35,474 nucleotides of DNA from Bacillota bacterium (GCA_022360955.1 JAKSBV010000489.1:1-35474), one strand, 5' to 3'; counted from the first letter of the stretch, positions 7,770 to 16,671 are shown. Notes: generated by a model from the letters alone, not told the origin. A program made the numbers and translations.

Positions 7770-9518
7770 ATGAAATGTGTTTTAACGAACGAGGCCTATA
7801 AGTATGTCCATGGTATCAGGAAGAAATGGGTATTCCCCGAGGAGCAGGAACAGGCAATCAAATTAACGTGTGCCAAAAACGATTGGGCATCGGTTCAGCT
7901 ATTATTGTATTCCGAAAGTGAAATGCTGGTTGCGGTCAACGACGAACCGCTTTTCTATGAAAGAGGCCCTATTGAAATTGTAAGGGTAGCGGTGGATGTT
8001 CCGGGATTGGACAAAGGAGATGTAAAGGTCCGGCTGGTAGGAATGGTAGAAGATGATGACCGGCAGTTAAAGTCCGATATTCTTTTAGCCCAATCCTACG
8101 CCTATGTTGAGCCCAGGAAGACACAACCTGTATGGATTGAGATTGCCATTGATAAAGATGTACAACCGGGTATCTATAGACCGGAAATAACGGTATTCGG
8201 CCATCACATGTTTGAAGATGAAAAAGTGGTGTGTAAAAAATCCTTTGAGATGAACGTCAGGGACGTAGTATTAAAAGATGCCAAAGATTACGGATTCTAT
8301 CTGGATTTGTGGCAGCATAACTGCAATATAGCCAGAAAATATGATGTGCTGCTCTGGAGCGAAAAACATTTTGAGATCATGGAAAAGTATATCAAAGCGT
8401 TGGCGGATCTGGGGCAAAAGGCTATTTCCGTAGTTGTTTCCGAGATTCCTTGGTCCGGTCAGAATTGTTGTTATAATAGACTCAAGCCGTCCAATCTTTT
8501 TGAATACAGCATGGTCAAGGTAATAAAAGATGAGCAGGGCAATTGGCACTATGATTTTTCGGCGCTGAACAGATATATTGAACTCTGCATGGCATATGGC
8601 ATTGATACGGAAATAGAGGTTTTCGGTCTTTTAAATATCTGGCTGATGGAAGATGCAGGATATGGTAAAGTGATCCAAGGCTTTGACGACGGCATCAGGG
8701 TTCGGTATTTTGATGAAAAGGAACGTATCTATAGATATATTGATGACATACAGGACCTGCAAAGTTATATAAGCGGGTTAGAGCAGAATTTTATCGACAA
8801 GGGATGGATTGAAAAGGTTAGAATCCTGGCAGACGAGCCGGAGGATGTGGAGGCGTTTAAGGCAAGACTGAACCGTCTTCGTCAGATGGCACCGCACTTT
8901 AAAATAAAGTTGGCCATCGATCATATTGAATTTATGGAAGAGCAGATACCGGGTGTCACGGATTTTGTACCCATATTCCACTGTTTGTGTCAAAAGTATG
9001 ATAAGGCCGAGGTGCTGAAGAAAACCATTGAAGGCAAGTTTATCTATTATGTGTGTTGTATTCCCGAAATACCCAACACATTTATTAGTTCACCCCTGAT
9101 TGAGGGACGGATCATCCCTTGGTTTGCCTATTATTTCGGCTTGGACGGTTTTCTGAGGTGGAATTTTACCGTATGGCCCGACGATCCGCTTGCATCCATT
9201 GTTTATCAATACCCCCATTGGAGAGCGGGAGATACCAACTTTGTTTATCCCGGAAAGGACGGCACGCCCCTTTTGACCTTAAGGTACATGAATTTAAAGA
9301 GAGGCATCAGGGACTTTGAGATTTTTCAATCCTTTATACAAAACGAGGGAAATGAAGGCGAACTAAAGGAATGGTTAAAGGAAGTGTTCTATTGGAAGGA
9401 ACCGTCGGAGTTGACCCCTACGGCCCGTAAAAAGCCGGAAGAGTTGTATTCTTTAAAATATAACGATTATGAAAAAATAGTAGAAAAGATTTTATTGAGC
9501 CTGGAAGAAAACAAATAA
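7770..9518 (+). CDS. GH123/DUF4091-type glycoside hydrolase, apparently cytoplasmic
   Basis: A 582-residue protein. The N-terminal third is beta-rich. The C-terminal half carries the DUF4091/GH123 catalytic-domain pattern, ending with WNFTVWPDDP, WRAGDTNFVYPG and LRYMNLKRGIRDFE. GH123 enzymes are beta-N-acetylgalactosaminidases that use a neighbouring Asp-Glu pair with substrate assistance; Asp355-Glu356 in RILADEPED is the matching candidate. No signal peptide or membrane helix is visible, so it would act on sugars after import by the adjacent transporter. It starts 4 bases after the permease stop. Hydrolase class is likely; substrate (for example a GalNAc-containing oligosaccharide) is inferred and uncertain, because many DUF4091 proteins are uncharacterised. 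Confidence 0.78.
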   Translation: MKCVLTNEAYKYVHGIRKKWVFPEEQEQAIKLTCAKNDWASVQLLLYSESEMLVAVNDEPLFYERGPIEIVRVAVDVPGLDKGDVKVRLVGMVEDDDRQLKSDILLAQSYAYVEPRKTQPVWIEIAIDKDVQPGIYRPEITVFGHHMFEDEKVVCKKSFEMNVRDVVLKDAKDYGFYLDLWQHNCNIARKYDVLLWSEKHFEIMEKYIKALADLGQKAISVVVSEIPWSGQNCCYNRLKPSNLFEYSMVKVIKDEQGNWHYDFSALNRYIELCMAYGIDTEIEVFGLLNIWLMEDAGYGKVIQGFDDGIRVRYFDEKERIYRYIDDIQDLQSYISGLEQNFIDKGWIEKVRILADEPEDVEAFKARLNRLRQMAPHFKIKLAIDHIEFMEEQIPGVTDFVPIFHCLCQKYDKAEVLKKTIEGKFIYYVCCIPEIPNTFISSPLIEGRIIPWFAYYFGLDGFLRWNFTVWPDDPLASIVYQYPHWRAGDTNFVYPGKDGTPLLTLRYMNLKRGIRDFEIFQSFIQNEGNEGELKEWLKEVFYWKEPSELTPTARKKPEELYSLKYNDYEKIVEKILLSLEENK

Positions 9519-9533
9519 TTCCGTATGTCCCAT

Positions 9534-9611
9534 AGGGTTCGTGATGATCTAAGCAAAACCGGTATATATGATACCGGTTTGCCGCACAGGTTATCACGGA
9601 CTCTTTTTCTT
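9534..9611 (+). terminator. Branched hairpin terminator of the sugar operon
   Basis: The outer stem AGGGTTCGTGAT (9534-9545) pairs with ATCACGGACTCT (9593-9604), with G-U pairs. An inner hairpin AAACCGGTAT / ATACCGGTTT (9556-9580) sits inside it. TTTTTCTT follows the outer stem. Confidence 0.6.
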
Positions 9612-9779
9612 ATGTGCGCCCGGTGAAGCTGAACCATATGTACCGGTACAGGTAGCAGCATAACTTCAATAATTAGTATAAATTTAAAAATACAGTTAAA
9701 GTATTGGAAAAAAATGACGATATCATAGGTACATGGTTGATATATTAATCAATTGGAATATAAAGAAAGGAGTTCTTGT

Positions 9780-10112
9780 ATGAGAATTGCCGGAACACCT
9801 CATTTTTCTCTTCCTGCAATAAACAATCGCTTGGATTTAAGCAATATTAAGCGTGCTGAAGTAGAAGCAAGGGATATACCCAAACCACATCAAAACAATC
9901 GTTATACCTATGTAGGTGGGTTTGAAACGTACGCTAATAAATCAATGAGTGAAAACATAGAAAACTTACGCTCAATACTTAGCAATATTGAAGCAAAGGA
10001 ACCTGAATGGAAGTGTTATACAATGGCACTGCCTACAGGTGAAACATTTCAATTAAAGTATGATAATGCCATAAATTTGCGCGTGACGAATATAATTGAT
10101 ATCCAAATATAA
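9780..10112 (+). CDS. Small hypothetical protein (110 residues)
   Basis: I do not recognise this family. ATG 9780 has AAAGGAG (9766-9772) seven bases upstream. A terminator follows directly, so this is probably a real single-gene unit. The protein is soluble, with no signal or membrane segment. An N-terminal basic/proline region (MRIAGTPHFSLPAINNRLDL) is followed by a helical stretch (SENIENLRSILSNIEA) and a beta-like C-terminus with GETFQLKYDNAINLRVTNI. It has one cysteine. It is flanked by the sugar operon and a FAD oxidoreductase, but nothing in the context fixes a role. Confidence 0.65.
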   Translation: MRIAGTPHFSLPAINNRLDLSNIKRAEVEARDIPKPHQNNRYTYVGGFETYANKSMSENIENLRSILSNIEAKEPEWKCYTMALPTGETFQLKYDNAINLRVTNIIDIQI

Positions 10113-10128
10113 TAAAGCTATATAAAAC

Positions 10129-10162
10129 AGGGAGTATATCGAAATAGATATACCCCTTTTTT
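10129..10162 (+). terminator. Intrinsic terminator after the 110-aa gene
   Basis: AGGGAGTATATC (10129-10140) pairs with GATATACCCCT (10147-10157) with one bulged base. Eight T residues (10155-10162) follow. Confidence 0.78.
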
Positions 10163-10271
10163 GCTTTGTGTCAGCGCATTTGCTTCGTCTGACTTTTGTA
10201 AGACTGAGAAGCCGTCCACATGCATAAACCATAGATTTTTAGGATATTGTATCATATGTAATCGATATAAC

Positions 10272-10302
10272 CGGCCGGAAGTCTGCAATCGGAAGTCGGA
10301 TA
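10272..10302. repeat. Family C repeat fragment
   Basis: A degenerate direct repeat of GGAAGTCnG units (GGAAGTCTGCAATCGGAAGTC). It matches the GGAAGTCGGA motif in the larger copies near 29.0, 29.4 and 33.2 kb. Confidence 0.5.
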
Positions 10303-10386
10303 TAAAGATATAATTGAATTCGAATTTTTCATCATAGGAGGCAGTTGAATGCCTTTACGTTTTTTATGACAAAGGAGACGGATGCA

Positions 10387-11661
10387 ATGAGAGTTGTAGT
10401 GATCGGCGGAGGATGGGCCGGCTGTGCGGCAGCGGTCGGCGCACGTAAAGCCGGTGCGGATGTAATGCTTATTGAGCGAACGGATATGCTTTTAGGGACA
10501 GGCCTTGTAGGCGGTATCATGAGAAATAACGGCAGATACACGGCAGCGGAAGAGATGATTGCGATGGGCGGAGGGGATTTATTTGAAATCTGCGATCATA
10601 ATGCAAGGCATAAGAATATAGAATTTGCCGGACATAAGCATGCCAGCCTTTATGATATTGCAAGCACCCACGGACAGGTTCTAACATATTTAAAAGGGCT
10701 GGATATAAAGATATTTTTTGAGACGAGAATAGATAAAATTAAAATGCAGAGCAGGACCATTGCTGCGGTTCAGGGTCAGCAGGAACAAAAATTTGAGGGA
10801 GACGTATTCATTGATGCTTCAGGCACGGCCGGGCCGGTGAAGAATTGTGTGCAATACGGAAACGGTTGTGCAATGTGTATCATAAGGTGTCCGAGCTTTG
10901 GCGGCAGGGTAAGCATAACGAAGCTTGCCGGGGTGGATGAATACATTGGGAAAAAACCGGATGGTTCCTATGGTGCGATGAGTGGTTCGTGCAAGCTTCA
11001 TAAAGAATCCCTTTCTAAAAAGATGCAGGAGCTGCTTCATACCACAGGTGTAGTTGTGATACCCATTCCCAAAAAGCTGATGAAGGCCGACTTGGAAGGC
11101 AAAGCATGCCAGCAGTATGCATTAAAGGCATTTCAAGAGAATATTATTCTTTTAGATACCGGACATGCAAAGCTTATGGTGCCCTATTACGACATCGAAT
11201 TGCTCAGACAGATACCGGGATTTGAAAATGTGAGGTATGAAGATCCCTATGCAGGGGGAAAAGGCAATTCTATCAGGTACATAGGTATGGCGCCAAGGGA
11301 CAACTATATGAAGGTAGAAGGCGTAGACAACCTTTTCTGCTGCGGGGAGAAAGCAGGGCTTTTGGTAGGACATACGGAAGCCATCGCAACGGGGACGCTT
11401 GCGGGATATAATAGTGTCCGGTTTGCGTTGAAGAAACATTTGTTTGAAATGCCCACAACGCTTGCAGTGGGGGATGCGATTGCCTATGTAAAGGAAAACA
11501 TGACAACCAAGGAGGGGATGACTCAAAAATATACTTTTTCAGGATCGGTTTATTTTGAAAGAATGAAAAAACTTGGTTTCTATATTACAGGGATTGATGA
11601 AATATCCGAGAGAGTGGAGCATAGCGGTGCAAGCAATATATTTGTTAAAAAAATCACGTAG
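10387..11661 (+). CDS. FAD-dependent oxidoreductase
   Basis: A 424-residue flavoprotein. The N-terminal Rossmann motif VVVIGGGWAGCAAA with IER 30 residues later binds the ADP part of FAD. The C-terminal FCCGEKAGLLVGHTEAIATG motif closes the flavin site, as in GidA/TrmFO-like and PF12831-type flavoproteins. A cysteine cluster C154, C161, C164, C168 (CAMCIIRC) in mid-protein could bind metal or an Fe-S cluster or act in redox chemistry. ATG 10387 has AAAGGAG (10371-10377) nine bases away and is preferred over TTG 10345. A six-codon reading frame (10349-10369, MPLRFL) with its own AGGAGG ends by ATGA overlap with an in-frame ATG at 10366, so a leader peptide is possible. The substrate is unknown. 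Confidence 0.8.
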   Translation: MRVVVIGGGWAGCAAAVGARKAGADVMLIERTDMLLGTGLVGGIMRNNGRYTAAEEMIAMGGGDLFEICDHNARHKNIEFAGHKHASLYDIASTHGQVLTYLKGLDIKIFFETRIDKIKMQSRTIAAVQGQQEQKFEGDVFIDASGTAGPVKNCVQYGNGCAMCIIRCPSFGGRVSITKLAGVDEYIGKKPDGSYGAMSGSCKLHKESLSKKMQELLHTTGVVVIPIPKKLMKADLEGKACQQYALKAFQENIILLDTGHAKLMVPYYDIELLRQIPGFENVRYEDPYAGGKGNSIRYIGMAPRDNYMKVEGVDNLFCCGEKAGLLVGHTEAIATGTLAGYNSVRFALKKHLFEMPTTLAVGDAIAYVKENMTTKEGMTQKYTFSGSVYFERMKKLGFYITGIDEISERVEHSGASNIFVKKIT

Positions 11662-11850
11662 GAAAATGTTTCTTATCTGTCTTACGTTAAGTTGAATGAT
11701 AGGACGCCCGACAAGGAATATTGCGAGAGTGACAATGGATGAGGGCTGATTGTTAAAAGCTTGACAGTCACGTAAGCAAACATGAAATTAAGAGTATATT
11801 TAATTTAAGTGAAGAATGTTATGGAAACAATGATCATATTATGTTATACT

Positions 11851-11887
11851 ATAGATAGCCAACTTTAAACCTAAAAATACCATTTGC
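11851..11887. repeat. Truncated family A repeat (left arm only)
   Basis: ATAGATAGCCAACTTTAAAC followed by CTAAAAATACCATTT matches the left half of copy 1. The sequence then diverges and no right arm follows. Confidence 0.65.
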
Positions 11888-12224
11888 AAAAGACATTTTA
11901 AAAAATACATTTACTGAAAAAGGGGTGTGAGAGGCTGGGATTTTGTACCCAGTATTATCAAAGCAATTGAACATTTAAATGTGACTCCTTATTGTACGTG
12001 ACATGCTATATGATATTTATGAAGAAGATACACTAATACGATGAAGGGACGCTGTAATATCAACACTTCCGCTAAAAGATTATTTTCATCGGCTTAAAAT
12101 GGATTTATATGTTTCCCGCTCAGTCCTTCACATTTTCAATTCAAAAGTGGGAAATCATATACATTATAAACCCATTGAACGCACAAATTACATCGTTTGG
12201 CATGTAGTCCTTGTGTGCGTTTAA

Positions 12225-12331
12225 TATATAGATACCGAACGCTAAAATCAAATTTATATTTGAACAAAAAATGTAAAACCATCGTTGTGTATTCAAATGT
12301 ATTTTAAGGTTGCGGTTCGTTATCTGTATGA
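12225..12331. repeat. Family A palindromic repeat, copy upstream of hppA
   Basis: The left arm ATAGATACCGAACGCTAAAA and right arm TTTTAAGGTTGCGGTTCG plus TTATCTGTAT pair imperfectly. The core contains ACCATCG, the inverted orientation of the copy 1 core. The arms carry the CCGAAC / GTTCG variant also seen in the perfect palindrome at 20.0 kb. It lies in the probable leader of hppA. Confidence 0.75.
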
Positions 12332-12384
12332 GGCAATCTCCATGATTTAGTAAATATTTTTAAGAGGGTAAAGGAGAGAGGAAG

Positions 12385-14349
12385 ATGGAAATAACAAACT
12401 ACTTGTACGCTGCACCGTTATCGGCTTTACTTGCATTGATATTTGCGGTTGTTTTAATCGGAAAGATTAACAAAACCGATGCAGGTTCCGAAAGGATGCA
12501 GCAGCTGGCCGGGTATATTCACGAAGGTGCATTGGCATTTCTAAAAAGAGAGTATCGTGTACAAAGCATAATTGCAGTACTTTTATTTTTACTTCTTACA
12601 TGGAAAATTTCTTTTTATACTGCATTGTGTTTTCTGGCAGGAGCCGTATGTTCGGTGCTGGCCGGATATATAGGGATGCGGATAGCGACCAAAGCCAACG
12701 TGCGCACCGCCAATGCGGCTCAAAAGGGGATAAAACCTGCTTTGGCAGTTGCCTTTTCCGGGGGCACCGTAATGGGGATGTCGGTAGTGGGATTAGGACT
12801 GCTGGGGCTGAGTGCCTTATGGATTATTTTTCGTGATGCGTCTATTGTGACGGGTTTTGGTTTAGGTGCAAGTTTTGTGGCGCTCTTTGCCCGAGTAGGC
12901 GGGGGAATTTATACCAAAGCTGCCGATGTGGGCGCAGACCTGGTTGGGAAGGTAGAAGCGGGCATTCCGGAGGATGATCCGCGTAATCCTGCCGTTATTG
13001 CGGACAATGTAGGCGATAATGTGGGAGATGTGGCAGGGATGGGTGCGGACCTGTTTGAATCTTATGTAGGCGCCATTATTTCCGCGATTACGCTGGGAAT
13101 GGTGGCTGTCGGTACGAATGGGCCTTTATTTGTTCTGCTCTTGGTAGCCGCCGGTGTCATTGCTTCCATTGTGGGAAGTTTATTTGTAGGTAAAGGTAAA
13201 AGTGAGAATCCTCATAAGTCACTTCAAATCGGCACATATGTAAGCGGCGGTCTGTTTGTGATAGCGTCTTTTGCCATCAGCTTACCGGTGCTGGGAGATT
13301 GGAGTGCGGCATGGTGTGTAATTATTGGTTTGATCATAGGGATTGCCATAGGTCAGTTAACGGAATACTATACTTCTGCTGATTACGGTCCCGTAAAGGA
13401 AATAGCGAGACAATCGGAGACAGGGTCTGCTACCAATATTATTTACGGATTGGCAGTTGGGAAAAAAAGTACGGCTTATCCGGTTCTCCTGACGTGTGCG
13501 GGCATCTATATATCCTTCGAGTTAATGGGGTTGTATGGTATTGCCTTGGCGGCCGTAGGCATGCTGTCGATTACAGGGATGACGGTTGCGGTAGATGCTT
13601 ATGGTCCTATTGCCGATAACGCAGGCGGTATCGCACAAATGGCGGGTTTGGATCAAAAAGTGCGTCAGATTACCGACAAGCTGGATTCCGTAGGCAATAC
13701 AACCGCAGCCATCGGAAAAGGGTTTGCCATCGGTTCGGCGGCTTTAACCGCCCTGGCTTTATTTGCCTCCTATTCGCAAGCCGTAGGACTCGACAGCATA
13801 AATTTGTTAGATGCAAAAACCATTATCGGGCTTCTGATCGGAGGAATGCTTCCTTTCTTGTTTTCGGCAATGGTGATGGAATCGGTCGGGCAGGCGGCTT
13901 CATCTATGATACAGGAAGTGAGAAGACAGTTTAGAGAGATAAAAGGTATTATGGAAGGAGAAGCAACGCCGGACTATGCCCTTTGTGTCGATATTAGTAC
14001 AAGAGCTGCTTTAAGAAAGATGGTCATGCCCGGTTTGATTGCGGTATTATCTCCACTGGCCGTAGGGATGGTACTGGGAAAAGAAGCATTGGGCGGCCTG
14101 CTGGCAGGGGCTTTGGTAACCGGTGTGATGCTGGCCATTCAGATGGCCAATGCCGGAGGAGCCTGGGATAATGCTAAAAAATATATTGAAGAAGGCAATT
14201 ACGGCGGCAAAGGCAGCAGTTCGCATCAAGCAGCCGTAACCGGAGATACGGTGGGGGACCCCTATAAGGATACGGCGGGGCCCTCTATTAATATACTGCT
14301 GAAACTTATTACAATTGTGGCCTTGGTATTTGCACCGTTATTTATTTAA
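12385..14349 (+). CDS. hppA: Membrane-bound ion-pumping pyrophosphatase, K+-dependent type
   Basis: A 654-residue polytopic membrane protein (about 16 helices) that couples hydrolysis of pyrophosphate to export of H+ or Na+. The pyrophosphate site is clear: DVGADLVGKVE, then DDPRNPAVIADNVGDNVGDV and MGADLFESY. The C-terminal set includes AGGAWDNAKK and GDTVGDPYKDTAGPSINIL. The motif GNTTAA (residues 437-442) has Ala where K+-independent enzymes carry Lys, which in this family marks K+ dependence. Firmicute K+-dependent members are often Na+ pumps, but the transported ion cannot be fixed here. ATG 12385 is preceded by AAAGGAGAG. It is a single gene with family A repeats on both sides. Confidence 0.96.
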   Translation: MEITNYLYAAPLSALLALIFAVVLIGKINKTDAGSERMQQLAGYIHEGALAFLKREYRVQSIIAVLLFLLLTWKISFYTALCFLAGAVCSVLAGYIGMRIATKANVRTANAAQKGIKPALAVAFSGGTVMGMSVVGLGLLGLSALWIIFRDASIVTGFGLGASFVALFARVGGGIYTKAADVGADLVGKVEAGIPEDDPRNPAVIADNVGDNVGDVAGMGADLFESYVGAIISAITLGMVAVGTNGPLFVLLLVAAGVIASIVGSLFVGKGKSENPHKSLQIGTYVSGGLFVIASFAISLPVLGDWSAAWCVIIGLIIGIAIGQLTEYYTSADYGPVKEIARQSETGSATNIIYGLAVGKKSTAYPVLLTCAGIYISFELMGLYGIALAAVGMLSITGMTVAVDAYGPIADNAGGIAQMAGLDQKVRQITDKLDSVGNTTAAIGKGFAIGSAALTALALFASYSQAVGLDSINLLDAKTIIGLLIGGMLPFLFSAMVMESVGQAASSMIQEVRRQFREIKGIMEGEATPDYALCVDISTRAALRKMVMPGLIAVLSPLAVGMVLGKEALGGLLAGALVTGVMLAIQMANAGGAWDNAKKYIEEGNYGGKGSSSHQAAVTGDTVGDPYKDTAGPSINILLKLITIVALVFAPLFI

Positions 14350-14390
14350 CGGATATACTGACGTTAAAGGTTGAAGAAAATTATTTCAAC

Positions 14391-14446
14391 AAAGATAACG
14401 AATGTTACACCTTAAACTATATTCTATTTTAAAGTTTGGTATCCGG
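14391..14446. repeat. Short family A repeat after hppA
   Basis: AAAGATAACGAATGTTACACC and TTTTAAAGTTTGGTATCC are degenerate family A arms with almost no core, giving a 55-base element. It may contribute a stem after hppA but has no T-run. Confidence 0.6.
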
Positions 14447-14452
14447 TGACGG

Positions 14453-14536
14453 ATATTCCAAGGCTGAAAAATAGTTGGAGGTTGAGGGCTGGGGGTTGAG
14501 AATGAATTACTTGTCGCTGACAACACCTTGTTGCTG
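14453..14536 (+). repeat. Family B repeat, copy 1
   Basis: The block TATTCCAAGGCTGAAAAATA, then GGTTGAGGGCTGGGGGTTGA and ending in CAACACCTTGTTGC, is shared with 27311-27392 and, inverted, 29036-29130. It has no open frame of interest. About 180 bases remain between it and the next gene, including a CTCGGCCCTCCGATTTCCGG stretch resembling family C. Confidence 0.7.
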
Positions 14537-14712
14537 TTTGCTTTCTTTATACTGTTTGTCACATTCCAACCTCGGCCCTCCGATTTCCGGCTTATAAGGT
14601 TATTTCTATAATGTTTTTCAACTGAATGAAATGCACCCTTAATGGAAGAAGTGAAAAGGGTTACTGTCTAAATTTTATGACAATTTTAAACTCAAAAGGC
14701 AAAGGGGAACTC

Positions 14713-15375
14713 ATGATGCAAAAGAAAGTAGCAGTCATTCATACATTTCTGAATTCTGTAGAAAACTTCAAAAAATTATTCAAAGAGAAATTACCGGAAG
14801 TCGAGATGATCAATATCTTAGACGATAGCCTGCTGCAGGAAGTTTTGGCCAATAAAGGGTTAACGTCCGGTGTTATAAGAAGAATCTGTACATATGCGAT
14901 AGAAGCGGAAGCTTTGGGGGCGGATTGCATTTTAAATACATGTTCCGCGGTTGGAGAGGCCGCTGATATTGCACAAAAATTAATCAGTATTCCATACGTG
15001 AAAATTGATGGGCCTATGGCAGAAGAAGCTGTAGGGATGGGGACGAATATTGCAGTGATTGCAACAGCATTCTCCGCCATTGAGCCTTCGTCAAGGCTGG
15101 TGGAAAATACAGCCAAGCGGATGAACAAAGGGGTCAAAGTGAATAGATGGTTTGCAGAAGGTGCGTACGAAGCCTTACTCATAGAAAATAATAGGGAAAA
15201 GCATAATCAAATTGTGATAGATACCATTAAGGGCGCTGCAAAAGAAAACGATGTCATTGTACTTGCCCAGGGCAGTATGCATCACCTGTTGCCGCTATTG
15301 CCCGATATGGATAGGCCCGTACTTGCCAGTTTAGAGACAGGGGTGGAACAGCTGCGAGATATATTGGGCATATAA
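14713..15375 (+). CDS. Asp/Glu/hydantoin racemase family protein
   Basis: A 220-residue cytoplasmic protein of the aspartate/glutamate racemase fold. The first catalytic-type cysteine is seen in ILNTCSAVGEAAD. The second half has VIVLAQGSMHHLLPLL at the place where two-cysteine racemases carry their second Cys, so this is a Cys/Ser-type member. IDGPMAEEAVGMG matches substrate-loop patterns of the family. ATG 14713 has AAAGGGGA (14700-14707) close upstream; the longer frame from 14626 lacks a ribosome-binding site. It lies 33 bases before a LarA-family gene and is probably cotranscribed. The two may act on related 2-hydroxy or 2-amino acids; the actual substrate is unknown. Confidence 0.8.
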   Translation: MMQKKVAVIHTFLNSVENFKKLFKEKLPEVEMINILDDSLLQEVLANKGLTSGVIRRICTYAIEAEALGADCILNTCSAVGEAADIAQKLISIPYVKIDGPMAEEAVGMGTNIAVIATAFSAIEPSSRLVENTAKRMNKGVKVNRWFAEGAYEALLIENNREKHNQIVIDTIKGAAKENDVIVLAQGSMHHLLPLLPDMDRPVLASLETGVEQLRDILGI

Positions 15376-15408
15376 AAATTAAATTTTTGTATACAAGGGG
15401 GTCAAATC

Positions 15409-16671
15409 ATGGAATTATCTTTAGGATTTGGAAAACAGAATGTAAAAATTGACATAGAAGAGTCAAATCTTCTGGGTGTCCTGAGACCTAATCCGATACA
15501 GGCTGAAAAAACAGGGGTCGAAGAGGTAAGGAGGGCGTTGCGAGAGCCCATAGCTTCTCCAAGGCTTAGGGATATTGTCGGCAAAGGAGAGAAAATCGTT
15601 ATTATCACCAGTGATGTCACAAGGCCGATGCCCAGCAAAGAGGTACTTCCCTTACTGCTGGAAGAACTTTTAGAAGCGAATGTAAGAGAAGAAGATATAA
15701 AAATTGTATTTGCTCTTGGAAATCATAGGAAACAAAGTGAAGAAGAGAAGCGATATCTAGTCGGTGAAGAGATATATGAGAAGTTTGATTGTATAGATTC
15801 AGCGGTGGAAGATTGTGTTAATATAGGCACAACATCTAGCGGTACGCCGGTGGAGGTTTTTAGGTTGGTGGCGGAAGCCGATAGGAGAATATGCTTAGGA
15901 AACATAGAATATCACTACTTTGCAGGGTATAGCGGCGGGGCAAAGGCGATCGTGCCCGGTGTTTGCACCCGGGAAGTGATACAGGCCAATCACAGCATGA
16001 TGGTGAAGGACGGAGCAAAAGCCGGAGAATTGGACAATAATCCGGTACGAAAGGATATCGAAGAAGTTGCAGAGATGATGTCAATTGATTTTATCTTAAA
16101 TGTAGTATTGGATGAAAAGAAAAATATCATCAAAGCCGTTGCAGGCCATCATCTTGAAGCCCATAGAGCAGGCTGCGGTTTCTTGGATCGATTGTATAAA
16201 ATTGGTATTCCCGAGCCGGCGGATGTGGTTATCGTATCTCCGGGAGGATATCCCAAAGACATTAATTTATATCAAGCGCAAAAAGCGCTAGACAATGCAA
16301 AACATGCGGTAAAAGACGGCGGTATTATTATATTGACGGCATCATGTAAAGAAGGACTGGGAGAACGCATCTTTGAAAGGTGGATGACCGAATCAAAGTC
16401 CTCCGGTGAAATGATTGATAAAATACAGAAGCATTTTGAACTTGGCGGACATAAGGCAGCAGCGATTGGGATGGTATTACAAAGGGCCAGGGTTTTCTTG
16501 GTGTCGGATCTGGACGATGACTTTGTGAGAGATATCTTTTTGGAGCCGTACGCCAACATTGACCATGCACTGAAAAGCGCCTTTGCGTTATTAGGAAAAA
16601 ATATAAAGATTCTTGTAATGCCTTATGGCGGATCAACTTTGCCGATGGTGCAGAAGGCTGAAATGATATAG
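15409..16671 (+). CDS. larA: LarA-family nickel-pincer-dependent 2-hydroxyacid racemase/epimerase
   Basis: A 420-residue homologue of lactate racemase LarA. The catalytic set is intact and evenly spaced relative to the Lactobacillus enzyme: His106 (FALGNHRK), His169 (EYHYFAGYSGGAK), Lys179, which would carry the nickel-pincer cofactor, and His195 (IQANH), a nickel ligand. The N-terminal SDVTRPMPS motif is also conserved. LarA relatives racemise lactate, malate and other 2-hydroxyacids, so the specificity is open. The cofactor-making genes larB, larC and larE are not in this window and would have to lie elsewhere. AAGGGGG precedes the ATG. It is cotranscribed with the upstream racemase-family gene and ends at a clear terminator. 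Confidence 0.88.
   Translation: MELSLGFGKQNVKIDIEESNLLGVLRPNPIQAEKTGVEEVRRALREPIASPRLRDIVGKGEKIVIITSDVTRPMPSKEVLPLLLEELLEANVREEDIKIVFALGNHRKQSEEEKRYLVGEEIYEKFDCIDSAVEDCVNIGTTSSGTPVEVFRLVAEADRRICLGNIEYHYFAGYSGGAKAIVPGVCTREVIQANHSMMVKDGAKAGELDNNPVRKDIEEVAEMMSIDFILNVVLDEKKNIIKAVAGHHLEAHRAGCGFLDRLYKIGIPEPADVVIVSPGGYPKDINLYQAQKALDNAKHAVKDGGIIILTASCKEGLGERIFERWMTESKSSGEMIDKIQKHFELGGHKAAAIGMVLQRARVFLVSDLDDDFVRDIFLEPYANIDHALKSAFALLGKNIKILVMPYGGSTLPMVQKAEMI

Larger units (their letters stand above)
11662..12384. other. 723-bp gap rich in repeats and hairpins
   Basis: No convincing gene. It holds a possible promoter (weak TGGAAA at 11822 and TATACT at 11845-11850, 17-base spacing), a truncated family A copy (11851-11887), a small hairpin CTGGG / CCCAG (11935-11952), an inverted repeat AACGCACAA / TTGTGTGCGTT (12178-12186 and 12211-12221) and a full family A copy (12225-12331). 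The last lies about 30 bases before the hppA ribosome-binding site. Confidence 0.55.

Noticed and set aside
9759-9764. TATAAA box as promoter of the 110-residue gene
   Set aside because: Transcription from it would start inside or after the ribosome-binding site of that gene.
14739-15182. 147-codon minus-strand frame inside the racemase-family gene
   Set aside because: It is antisense to a well-supported coding sequence, with no ribosome-binding site or recognisable domain.
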